A DNA stretch of 64,000 bases, from the NCBI GenBank assembly GCA_946807835.1, contig OX327683.1, forward strand, positions 37,507,001-37,571,000, given 5' to 3'. A program made the translations under genes and the position numbers. This DNA is from Ailanthus altissimus (lineage: Eukaryota; Streptophyta; Magnoliopsida; Sapindales; Simaroubaceae). Position 1 is the first letter of the stretch. Every line of letters begins with the position of its first letter. Below are positions 35,850-45,284 of the stretch, one piece after another. A model generated the notes under the pieces. The model saw nothing but the letters and a program-made list of their open reading frames with translations, was not told the origin of the DNA and did no database searches.

Positions 35850-38653
35850 TGTCACACCCTAGACCCAAAAGATCTGACATACGATATAATTTACATTCAT
35901 TCAATAACGAGCACACATACAATCTTATTATTTCTAATATATTCGTAAATTATTGTTTACGGGTTGGTCTCGTGTTTAAAAATATAAACATAAATATTTA
36001 TTGACAATATTTAAACATTCATTTCAATTTTTTATAATTATAACAATTAAATTATGACTTGGGCAATTAGTAAACCGGAGATACGTAGAGTTTTCTTATA
36101 GATTAACACTCTACTACGTCACCAGTAGTAACTTTGTTACCGAAAGCCCAGAATATATTCATTGCAAATTCTTACTTAAAATTAACTCATAACCATACTT
36201 GGCGAAACATAAACCAAATACAATCACACCTAATAAATATAACACATAAGTATTTATTCAATAGCGACAAATCAAATATCTTAAATTACGTGTTCACAAA
36301 TGAAACACTTAACAACCTAGTAACTTAGGGAACTCAAGTGACAGCAGAAGCCTTGCCAAATCCGCTAAGTACATATGTATTTTATTTACCTGAAATCACC
36401 ATAAACTATAATGAGTATAAAACTCAGTAAGCATACTAGTTTTTCATATATCAAATTACAAATACATATATGTACACAATGCTTGTGTACGATATGATGT
36501 GATAAATCAAAATTCATAATCTTATCAAATCACATGCCAGGTAAGCGCTTACACATTCTTTCAAAATATATAATAGGAATACCACCACTCAACTACTACT
36601 TAGTAGGACTTGCATATCACATATCATATAATAAGTCAAATGTCACTCGTAAGTGACATACAATATGAGAGGAATAGTACAAGTGAGGTTTAAATTACAC
36701 ATATATAATGCTTAAGTCCGAAGGTAAGAGCCAAACCCTCACCCTGATCATCGGTGAGTCATCTCACATGTACCAATACGCCACCACAAGAATGTGATGA
36801 CTCAATCTTTCTTTAGGTACCAATAGGATCCTCTATACATACGGAACATATAACATATACCAATCCCGAAGGAAATGCCACACATAAAGGCTCCACAAAT
36901 CACATAAGATGTCTACTAAGTCAACAGTAAGTTCAAGCATCCTCAAAACACAAAATATTTTTCATGGACATATTACACTTCAAAAGCTTTATTTGTTAAA
37001 CACATTTCATTTTGAAAGCTAACTTTCAAAAACACATGTATGTCCATGCTCAATGTCAATACTCACATTCATAAATATATGTCTTTCGCATTTCATATCA
37101 AATATACTTTGGCATAACATAAACATATTTCTAAGCACATTTACAAAATCATACATAGACAATTACTATGCTTATTGTGATTTCAGTAAAAGTCTAGTAT
37201 ACTTACCTCTTAGCACTGTCAGCTACAAGACTTAAATCTCCTTAACCTATCAATGGAGATTAATCCTTTCATGAGCCTCAACATTCATACAAAATACTTT
37301 AAATAGCTTACAAAATTATACATATTGCACTTATCACATTGAATTATTCTAATTACTTGATTTCTCAAAACCTGTCATTTTGACCATTTGTATTTAACAA
37401 AATTTCTTATATATCAAATGATATGCAATTACTCCAAAATCAGAATATATCATTCTTGACTCATATATCCTTCTTATGTATGAATATTATATCATAATTC
37501 CTACACAATCCATTCTATAAACACCATTAAATCCAAACTATTGTCCTGACAGGATCAAGATATTTATTGAATAGTATTTAATCTCACAATTTTATAAAAT
37601 CATATACTAACTCAAAAATTATAAAATTCTGTTAATCAAATATCCCAATCTATGATAAATATTTCACTTCAAAATCACTTTCAAAAATATTTTAAAACTA
37701 TTTTATTCTATAGCTTTAAAATTCTGTTAATCAAATACTACAATGAGCTGACACTCTTTAGAAAATCATAATAATTTAACCACATTGATCTAAATTCTTA
37801 ATTCTGAGTATATCATATTAGAGATATAAATTTATCATATTTTATAAATTCGTAATTTTTTAAGATCATTAAGCATACCAAAATTTGTTTGTCACTGTAT
37901 AATACTGTTAACACAGGAAATTTTTAAAATTTCAGGGTTATTTTGATAAATTCACTAAAAATTCAATTTCTGAAATTTTTAATCGATTCGAAATCTCAAA
38001 TGATTCTAAACATGTCTAATTTCATATACTCAAAATTTAAAACCAGAATCAAAACACAACAATTTATAAAATTCCTGGATCAAGAGACTATCAAGTAGAA
38101 ATTTTGCAATTCATTATGATTTATCAAGCTTTCTACATATATCATCATCAATTCTCACAATATCTTACAAAATACACATCAAATCCTCAATTGTACACAT
38201 TTTTAAAAATTAAAACTTAAAGGAATTAACTAATTTAACACTAAGAAACTAAGAAAGAGTTATAATATACCTCTTAAAGCTTAAATTCTAACTTTCTTCT
38301 TCTTCTTCTTCTCCTCTTTCTCTCCCATTTCTTTCTTTCTTTTCTCACTCTAAAAGAGGTAGCTCGACCAAAATGAGTGAATTAGGGTTTCAAATGTGTA
38401 TTTTTATACTAAGAAGCTAATTTTTTATATTTATAAATTTACCCCCAAAACTTTCAAAGTATTACAATTTAGTTCCTAAAATAAATCTAAAGTCTTGCAA
38501 ATAAACCCAATATTAATAGTATGTCCTTAATCTATACAAACAATACTAATCATAATACATAAATTAAATATCATCTACATACAAATAAAATATGAATATT
38601 ATACATACATATAAATATTTATTCTTTTCGGTGTTGGATAAATAGTTACTACA
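35850..38653 (-). mobile_element. Second solo LTR of the cargo-element family
   Basis: It is 2804 bp, starts TGTCACACCC and ends GTTACTACA, and is inserted in the older solo LTR with the perfect duplication TTAAC (35845-35849 and 38654-38658). It keeps the central palindromes and the TTC-rich tract near 38300. It is moderately diverged from copies A and B. Confidence 0.9.
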
Positions 38654-38723
38654 TTAACCCACGTGTCCCTAAATAAAATACTCAACAACCTAGCAACTTA
38701 GGGAACCCAAGGGACAACAGAAG

Positions 38724-41460
38724 TGTAGTAACCAGTATCCATAACCGGTAAGAATATGTATATTTATATATATAAATATACGTATTTTATTTGTATGTGG
38801 GTGATCCTTGATTTATATATTGTTATTAGTAGTGTTTTTATAGGTTAAGGATATACTATTAGTATTGGGTTTATTTGCAAGACTTTGGAATTATTTTAGG
38901 GACCAAATTGTTATACTTTGAAAGTTTTGGGGGTGAATTCGTAAATACCAAAAATTAACCACTTAGTATAAAAATACACTTTTAAAAACCCTAATTCTCT
39001 CATTTTGGTCGAGCTACCCATTTTTAGAGGGAGAAGAGAGAAATAAAGGAGAGAGAAAGAGAAGAAGAAGAAGAAGAAAATGAGAATTTTGGATCTTTAG
39101 AGGTATATCACAACTAATTATCAATTTATTGGTGTTAATTAAGTTAATTTCTTTAAGTTTTGATTTCTGGAAATATGTATAATTAAGGATTTGATGTGTA
39201 TTTCGTTTGATGTTGTGAGAATTGATGATGATCTATAAGATAGTTTGATAAATCATGATGAATTATGGAATTTCTGCTGGATAACCTCTTGATCTAGGAA
39301 TTTTATAAATTGTTGTGATTCGATTCTGGTTTTTAATTTTGAGTATATGAAATTAGACATATTTAGGATCATTTGAGACTTTGAATCGACTGAAAATCTC
39401 GGAAATTGAATTTGTAGTGAATTTACCAAAATGACCCTGGAATTCTGGAAATTTCCTGTGTAAACAGTATGATACAGTGGAAAATAATTTTTTGACCTGC
39501 TGAATGATCTTCAAAACTTAAGAATTTGTGGAATATGATAAGTTTATATGTCTAATATGATATACTCGGAATTGAGAATTTGGATCAATGTGGTTGAAGT
39601 GTTATGAATTTCTAAAGTGTATCAGCTCATTGTAGTATTTGATTAACAGATTTTTAAAGTTATGAAATAAAATAGTTTTAAAATACTTTTGGCAGTTATT
39701 TGGAAGCCAAATATTTATCATGGATTGAGATATGTGTCAAGAGTAATTATGTGGTAGTTTTATAATTTTTTAGTTAGTATATGATTTTATAAAATTGGGA
39801 GATTGAATACTGTTCAGTAAGTATCTTGATCCTGTCAGGTTTGTAGTTTGGATTCGATGGTGTGTATGGAATGGATTGTGTAGGAATTTTGATATAATAT
39901 TCATATATAAGAAGTATATATGAGTCAAGAATGATATATTCTGATTTCGGAGTAATTGGACATCATTTGATGTATTAGAAATTTTTGTTAAGTGTAAGTG
40001 GTCAGAATGACAGGTTTTGAGAAACCAAATATTTAGACCAATTTGATGTGATAAATGCATTGTGTATAATTTTGTAAGCTATTTAAAGTATTTTGTGTGA
40101 ATTGTGAGGCTTATGAAAGGATTAATCTCCATTGATAGGTTAAGGAGATTTAAGCCTTGTAGCTGAAAGTGTTAAGAGGTAAGTATACTAGACTTTTTAC
40201 TGAAATCACAATAAACATAGTAATTGTTTTGTATGATTTTGCAAATAGGGTTAAGAATATGTTTATGTTATGTCAAAGTATATTTTGATATGAAATGTGA
40301 ATATATGTTTCTGAATGTGAGCATTGACATTGAGCATGGACATACATGTGTTTTTGTAAGTGAGCTTTCAAAATAAGATGTGTTTAATAAAGAAAGCTTT
40401 TGAAGTGTAATATGTCCATGAGAAATATTTTGTATTTTGAGGGTACTTGAACTCACTGTTAACTTAGTAGGCATTTTATGTGATTGTGGAGCCTTTATGT
40501 GTGGCCTTTCCTTTGGGATTGGTATATGTTATGTGTTCCGTATGTAGGGAGGATCTTATTGGTACCTAAAGGAAGAGTGAGTCATCACATTCGTGTGGTG
40601 GCGTATTGGTGCATGTGAGAGGACTCACCGATGATCAGGGTGAGGGTTTGGCTTTTACCTTCGGGCATAAGCATTATATATGTGTTATTCGAGACCTCAC
40701 TTGTACTATTCCTCTCATACGGTATGTCACCTACGAGTGACATTTGGCTCATTATGTGATATGTGATATGTAAGTCCTACTAAGTAGTAGTTGAGTGATG
40801 GTATTCCTATTATGTGTTTTGAAAGAATGTGTAAGCGCTTACATGATATGTGATTTGATAAGATTATGATTTTGATTGATCACAGCATATCATACATATG
40901 CATTGTGTACATATATGTATTTGTATTTGATATATGAAAAATTAGTATGCTTACTGAGTTTTATACTCATTATAGTTTATGGTGATTTCAGGTAAATAAG
41001 GTACATGTGTGCTTAGCGGATTTGGCAAGGCTTCTGTTGTTCCTTGGGTTCCCTAAGTTGCTAGGTTGTTGTGTGTTTCATTTGGGGACACGTGGGATAG
41101 GATATTTGGTTTGTCCCTATTGAATAAATACTTATGTATTATTTCATTGTGTGTGGCTGGATTTGATTTAAGTTTTCAAAGTGTGGTTACTAGTTGATTT
41201 CAAGTAAGAATTTGCAATGAATATATTCTGGGCTTCCGGTAACAAAGTTGCTACTGGTGACGTAGTAGAGTGTTAATCTCTGAGAAAACTCTGCGTATCT
41301 CCGGTTTAATAATTGTCCCAGTCATAATTCAATTGCTATAATTCTGAAAGAAATTGAAATGAAAGTTTTAAATTTTGTGTAATATTATTTATGAGTGCAC
41401 ATGCAGTGAATGAATGTAAGTGATGTCGTGTGTCGGATCTTTTGGGTCTGGGGCGTGACA
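38724..41460 (+). repeat. Copy B 5' LTR
   Basis: It starts TGTAGTAACC and ends GGGGCGTGACA. It lacks one 12-bp unit of the GAA tract (near 39062-39080) that the 3' LTR has. Confidence 0.95.
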
Positions 41461-41468
41461 GCTTTTAT

Positions 41469-41480
41469 TGGTATCAGAGC
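41469..41480 (+). other. Primer binding site for initiator tRNA-Met, copy B
   Basis: TGGTATCAGAGC, 8 bases after the 5' LTR. Confidence 0.94.
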
Positions 41481-41844
41481 TAAGATATGATTCTGTAGAC
41501 TTTTAAGTGTCGAGTCAAGGGAACCGAGCAGATGCCAAATCCTTAGGATTGTATTTGTAGCTTTGTTGTGTAAAAGTTTGACATATTCCTTAAATTTTGT
41601 ATGATTTTGTGAAGTTGACACATTATCCAAGAGCTGCTAAGATTGTTGTTGTTGTGGATAATGGTACCTTGTGGATCTTATGTTACCATTTAGAATTTTT
41701 TTTAAGTTGTGACTAATATGCTTAGCAAGAATGATGTCGAATATCTTATAATGATAATTTGCATGTCATAGAGCAAATTGAGAAAATTTTCTCAATGACA
41801 AAATATAGAGAAGTTGAGTATTGAAGACATCAATTGAAACAACT

Positions 41845-41850
41845 TTTATT
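41845..41850 (-). terminator. Poly(A) signal of cargo LOG gene, copy B
   Basis: AATAAA on the minus strand, about 47 bp beyond the LOG stop codon, matching the position in copy A. Confidence 0.5.
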
Positions 41851-41896
41851 GAAAAGGAAAACAACAACAATAGCAGCAACAAAAATACAGTAGAGG

Positions 41897-42550
41897 CTAC
41901 GGAGTGAGATTTAAGTCTATTTTGCGCTTCTTCTGACTGTCATGAGTAGACCAATCTAACTGATGCAATGTTGGATTAGACAGAGGAATAAAAGACTGTA
42001 ATTGATCAATTAGTTGATCAACAGTTGGAGCTGAAATAAGAATCCGTCGTGCTAAAAGTGGGATGAATTGTGTTCCCGCTGCATAGTCAAGAAAAGATAT
42101 CAACTCGTCGTAAAAGCCATTAACATTTAACAAATCAATGGGTTTTTGGTGGATTTGTAATTGTGCCCATGAGACAATTTGAAAAATTTCCTCCAAGGTC
42201 CCGAAACCTCCTGGTAGAGCTATGAAAGCATCCGCATGCCTAAGCATTTGAGCCATTCGCTCGTGCATAGATGAGACTTGTAACTCATCCCCAATTGTTT
42301 TTCCTACAACATTTTCAATAGCTAGAGGTTTTGGAATGATACCAAAAACTCGACTACCTTTATTGTGTGCAGCTTTTGCCACAGACCCCATTAACCCTCG
42401 GTTACCTCCTCCATATACTAAATGTATATTTCGCTCAGCTAATACCTTACCAAGATTTTCTGCAACTTTTGTAAACTCTTCAGTATTCCCAGGGTTGGAT
42501 CCACAAAAGACACAAATTTTTGTGAATCGACGAGCTGAGGTTTCCTCCAT
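41897..42550 (-). CDS. LOG-like cytokinin riboside 5'-monophosphate phosphoribohydrolase, intact cargo gene
   Basis: A 217-residue intronless frame. LOG enzymes cut the ribose phosphate from cytokinin nucleotides and release the active free base in the cytosol. The family motifs are in place: FCGSNPG near the start, GGGNRGLMG at 47-55, SMHER at 94-98 and the signature PGGFGTLEE at 113-121, then SWAQLQIH and a helical C-terminal part. Length fits the family (about 210-220). Odd points: plant LOG genes normally have several introns, and this one has none; the protein ends KKRKIDLNLTP, an unusual tail; it has Asp139 where copy A has Gly (KPI-G/D-LLN) and Phe69 where copy A has Leu. The start is the ATG at 42550; an upstream in-frame GTG is not used. 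It sits antisense inside copy B with its own TATA box. The family is sure; activity is not. Confidence 0.93.
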   Translation of the reverse strand: MEETSARRFTKICVFCGSNPGNTEEFTKVAENLGKVLAERNIHLVYGGGNRGLMGSVAKAAHNKGSRVFGIIPKPLAIENVVGKTIGDELQVSSMHERMAQMLRHADAFIALPGGFGTLEEIFQIVSWAQLQIHQKPIDLLNVNGFYDELISFLDYAAGTQFIPLLARRILISAPTVDQLIDQLQSFIPLSNPTLHQLDWSTHDSQKKRKIDLNLTP

Positions 42551-42610
42551 TGTTATGCTCACCCTAATCTTTGAATATTTTTGAGTTTGTATAAGGATGC
42601 AATAATAATG

Positions 42611-42618
42611 TATTTATA
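42611..42618 (-). promoter_or_regulatory. TATA box of cargo LOG gene, copy B
   Basis: TATAAATA on the minus strand, 68 bp before the start codon, as in copy A. Confidence 0.65.
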
Positions 42619-43145
42619 GAGAAACAAATTGATAATAGCTGTGGAGCATATGTGTAAGTATGTTCAAGTATATATTTTTCTCGATTCTTGTGAGGTAAAA
42701 CAAAAAAAAGAGAATGAGTTTTTACTTTATCATTTTATAAGGGACAATAGGTCGCAAAATCTTGAATAAATATATGTTGATATGTAAGTGTGATAAAAAT
42801 TGTGTCGGAAGTGTGATAAGTTAGGTAAGATAATTAAGAAAAGTCAATAAAAGCCTATTTCATGGATTTAGGGACTTAGCCATTTTGGCACTAATGGTCG
42901 ACAATACATCAATGACTTGAAGACTTTTTGAGCTAACAATTGGACTTTGGACATGAGGCCAAATTAACTTTATTAATTACAAAGATTTTGTGGTCTTAAC
43001 ATTAATTTTTGGCCGATAGATTAAAAGCAGATATGAAGAAAGATAAAACACACTTGACATAAAGATAAAGCAGTAATCAGTCTCTCTTTGATGTGATAGA
43101 GCAACACGGATCTAGTTTCTGTGAAAATAGAAACAACAATGTAGG
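42619..43145. other. Spacer between the two cargo genes, copy B
   Basis: AT-rich, collinear with 11533-12059 of copy A. No further gene seen. Confidence 0.6.
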
Positions 43146-44339
43146 TCAAAATGAGTCTCCTTGGTCGCTTTCATCTGTGTCGTATCCGTGAGAGAGGAAC
43201 TTATGGAGTTGTTGTTCCCATACATTGAATGAGGGCTCTGACGGAGTGGAATGTGGGTCTACCATATCTTGATCTTCTCCAGGTGAGCTGGTCTGGATGA
43301 GGGATGTGCTGGCTTCCTCTTGGATTTGGGTGTCGGTTGGATAAGGTTGGGAGTCTTGAAAGAGGGATAAGTCAAGATTGGGTTGGTGTTGGTCAAGTTC
43401 TGTCGGGACAACTGGCTGAGATTGAGTAGGTTCTGTCGGGACAACTGGCTGAGATTGGGTAGGTTCTGTCGGGACAGTTAGCTGAGACCATTGGTGAAGG
43501 TTATCCATTGCTTGTCTGTATCTGGCATAATAAGTCATGTTTGGGATATGGTGATGATGAGTAGAGTAATCTGTATTTCTGAGATGTGAAAGATGATATT
43601 TTTGTCTTTGTTGGAATTTGAGTATATTGGCAAAATTCAGGTCTTCTGTAAAGTCAGCTTCAACTTGTTCCCAAGGTGCAGCATCTTCTGGGGAGATCCA
43701 AACAGACGGAGGAATTATTTGATTTTCCTGAGCAAGAATTCTTTCAAGTTCTCTCTTTTGCTGAATTACTTCTTCAGGCCAGAGCTTAATTGATCCCTTT
43801 AGTGAAAGGGTAAATGTGAAGTAATCCTTAACAGTGGGGTAATAATGAATCTCGTGATCTGAAATAATCATACCCTTCCGTTGGAGAAGTAAGACTGACC
43901 AAAGATGTTGTCTGGGGACTGCAGCATTTGTGTTGTTTGCAATCATGTATTGAAATTTAGTTATCCACCATGTCTTTGGGTAAAACCATTGGAGAAAAAT
44001 CAGGGCTGGATGATCTTCATCACATTTTTCTAATTTTTGGAGGGTTCTAAGTAATGGGAATTCCATGGCGATTGTATACAGATCCAACAGGTACCATAAC
44101 AAGTAAAGGACAGGTTTGGACCATTGGAAAAATGGGAAAAAAGAGTGCAGGTGAAAGAAAGGGTATTCTAAGTTGAACAAAGGGCCACCAAGAACTGTGA
44201 GGCCGTGTTCTTGGACTGCTAAGATGGCGTAGTGTCTGATGAATTCTTTGGCACGGGAATGGAGTGTTCTGGTTTTGATTAGGTCTGGAAATTGTGGTGG
44301 AGAAAAAGGAACAGGAGGAGTTATGATAATGGGATTCAT
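43146..44339 (-). CDS. Cargo ORF1, 397-residue protein of unknown function
   Basis: One uninterrupted frame with no intron. I do not recognise the family; it is not gag, protease, reverse transcriptase, RNase H, integrase or a transposase. Residues 1 to about 290 look globular and rich in aromatic residues (FHLHSFFPFFQW, FLQWFYPKTWWITKFQYM, YYPTVKDYFTFTL), with a charged helix-like segment (EEVIQQKRELERILAQE) and a His-rich bit. Then come repeats of VPTEPTQSQPV (33-bp units) and an acidic tail ending DTDESDQGDSF. No signal peptide is evident; the aromatic run near 60-95 could be a buried or membrane-associated helix. A TATA box lies 70 bp upstream and the LOG gene follows downstream in the same orientation. 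The frame is shared by copy A apart from one frameshift and one nonsense change, which argues for a gene rather than chance. Confidence 0.75.
   Translation of the reverse strand: MNPIIITPPVPFSPPQFPDLIKTRTLHSRAKEFIRHYAILAVQEHGLTVLGGPLFNLEYPFFHLHSFFPFFQWSKPVLYLLWYLLDLYTIAMEFPLLRTLQKLEKCDEDHPALIFLQWFYPKTWWITKFQYMIANNTNAAVPRQHLWSVLLLQRKGMIISDHEIHYYPTVKDYFTFTLSLKGSIKLWPEEVIQQKRELERILAQENQIIPPSVWISPEDAAPWEQVEADFTEDLNFANILKFQQRQKYHLSHLRNTDYSTHHHHIPNMTYYARYRQAMDNLHQWSQLTVPTEPTQSQPVVPTEPTQSQPVVPTELDQHQPNLDLSLFQDSQPYPTDTQIQEEASTSLIQTSSPGEDQDMVDPHSTPSEPSFNVWEQQLHKFLSHGYDTDESDQGDSF
43400..43486. repeat. 33-bp tandem repeat within cargo ORF1, copy B
   Basis: The same unit and copy number as in copy A (11195-11281). 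Confidence 0.85.
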
Positions 44340-44401
44340 TATGAAGATGATAAGAAGGTTGGTTTTATTTATTGCTAGAAAAGTGATTATGAGGTTTAGG
44401 C

Positions 44402-44409
44402 TATTTATA
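44402..44409 (-). promoter_or_regulatory. TATA box of cargo ORF1, copy B
   Basis: TATAAATA on the minus strand, 70 bp before the ORF1 start codon. Confidence 0.65.
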
Positions 44410-45270
44410 GAGTTTTATGAAAGAAAATCAATAATCGTTTTGTCCTTTCCTTTTACGTGGATGACGTTAAAGGAATAGTTAAAAGAATCATATTTGCCAT
44501 CGCAGTAATTGTGCTAATAGAATCTTTTCTATTTGAAATCGAGCATATTAGAAAAAGCAGACATGTCAATCTCAATGAGAAAATGATGTCCAATAAGGTG
44601 GACTATTTTTTTTTAAGAGTTAAAGTAAGAGATATAATGTTAAGATCTATAGTTTAAGAATCAGTTGAACTAAAGGTCTTTTTATTGAAGTTGATTTTTG
44701 ATCGTTTAAGATAATGCTTTCAATATTCTGATTTGAATGACAACTTAGTTGCGTAGAAATACTACAATTTTTTTTTTTGAATGATATCAAGGTAGTGAAT
44801 GATATTATGACGTATGAGTATATGTTGAAGGGATTAAAATTTTTAAAGGAGTTAAGAATTTTATGTAAGAGATTAGTATGGGTATTCTACATCTATGTTA
44901 TTCTTTAATGAATGAAAGGTGAAGTGTATAGATACCCATTAAATATTGAACGAATGGAAAAAAAAAAAAGAATAAAAATATGTGTGTATAATTTTATAAG
45001 TCCATAATGTGTGTCATATGTTTATTTTATGGATATATGTTTCGTACTCCTCTCGTATACTCAGCTATGAGCCAACTTAGAGATAATCTAACATATGAAT
45101 GAGTATTTATTAGGATTTTGGACCACAATGAGCAAATCCTATATACAAGGAAGATTGCTTTGTAAATGTTTTATGAATAAACTATACAGTTGAAAAGGAA
45201 AATTGAGAATGAGATCTAAGTATCCTCATCTATGTGCTTAAGTTATGAATTTCGAGGACGAAATTCTTAT
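44410..45270. other. Copy B interior upstream of cargo ORF1
   Basis: AT-rich element DNA matching 9400-10267 of copy A. The last part, 'ttcgaggacgaaattctt' at 45251-45268, resembles the 3' end of chromovirus coding regions. Confidence 0.6.
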
Positions 45271-45284
45271 AAGGATGGGAGAAT
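45271..45284 (+). other. Polypurine tract, copy B
   Basis: aaggatgggagaat immediately before the 3' LTR. Confidence 0.85.
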
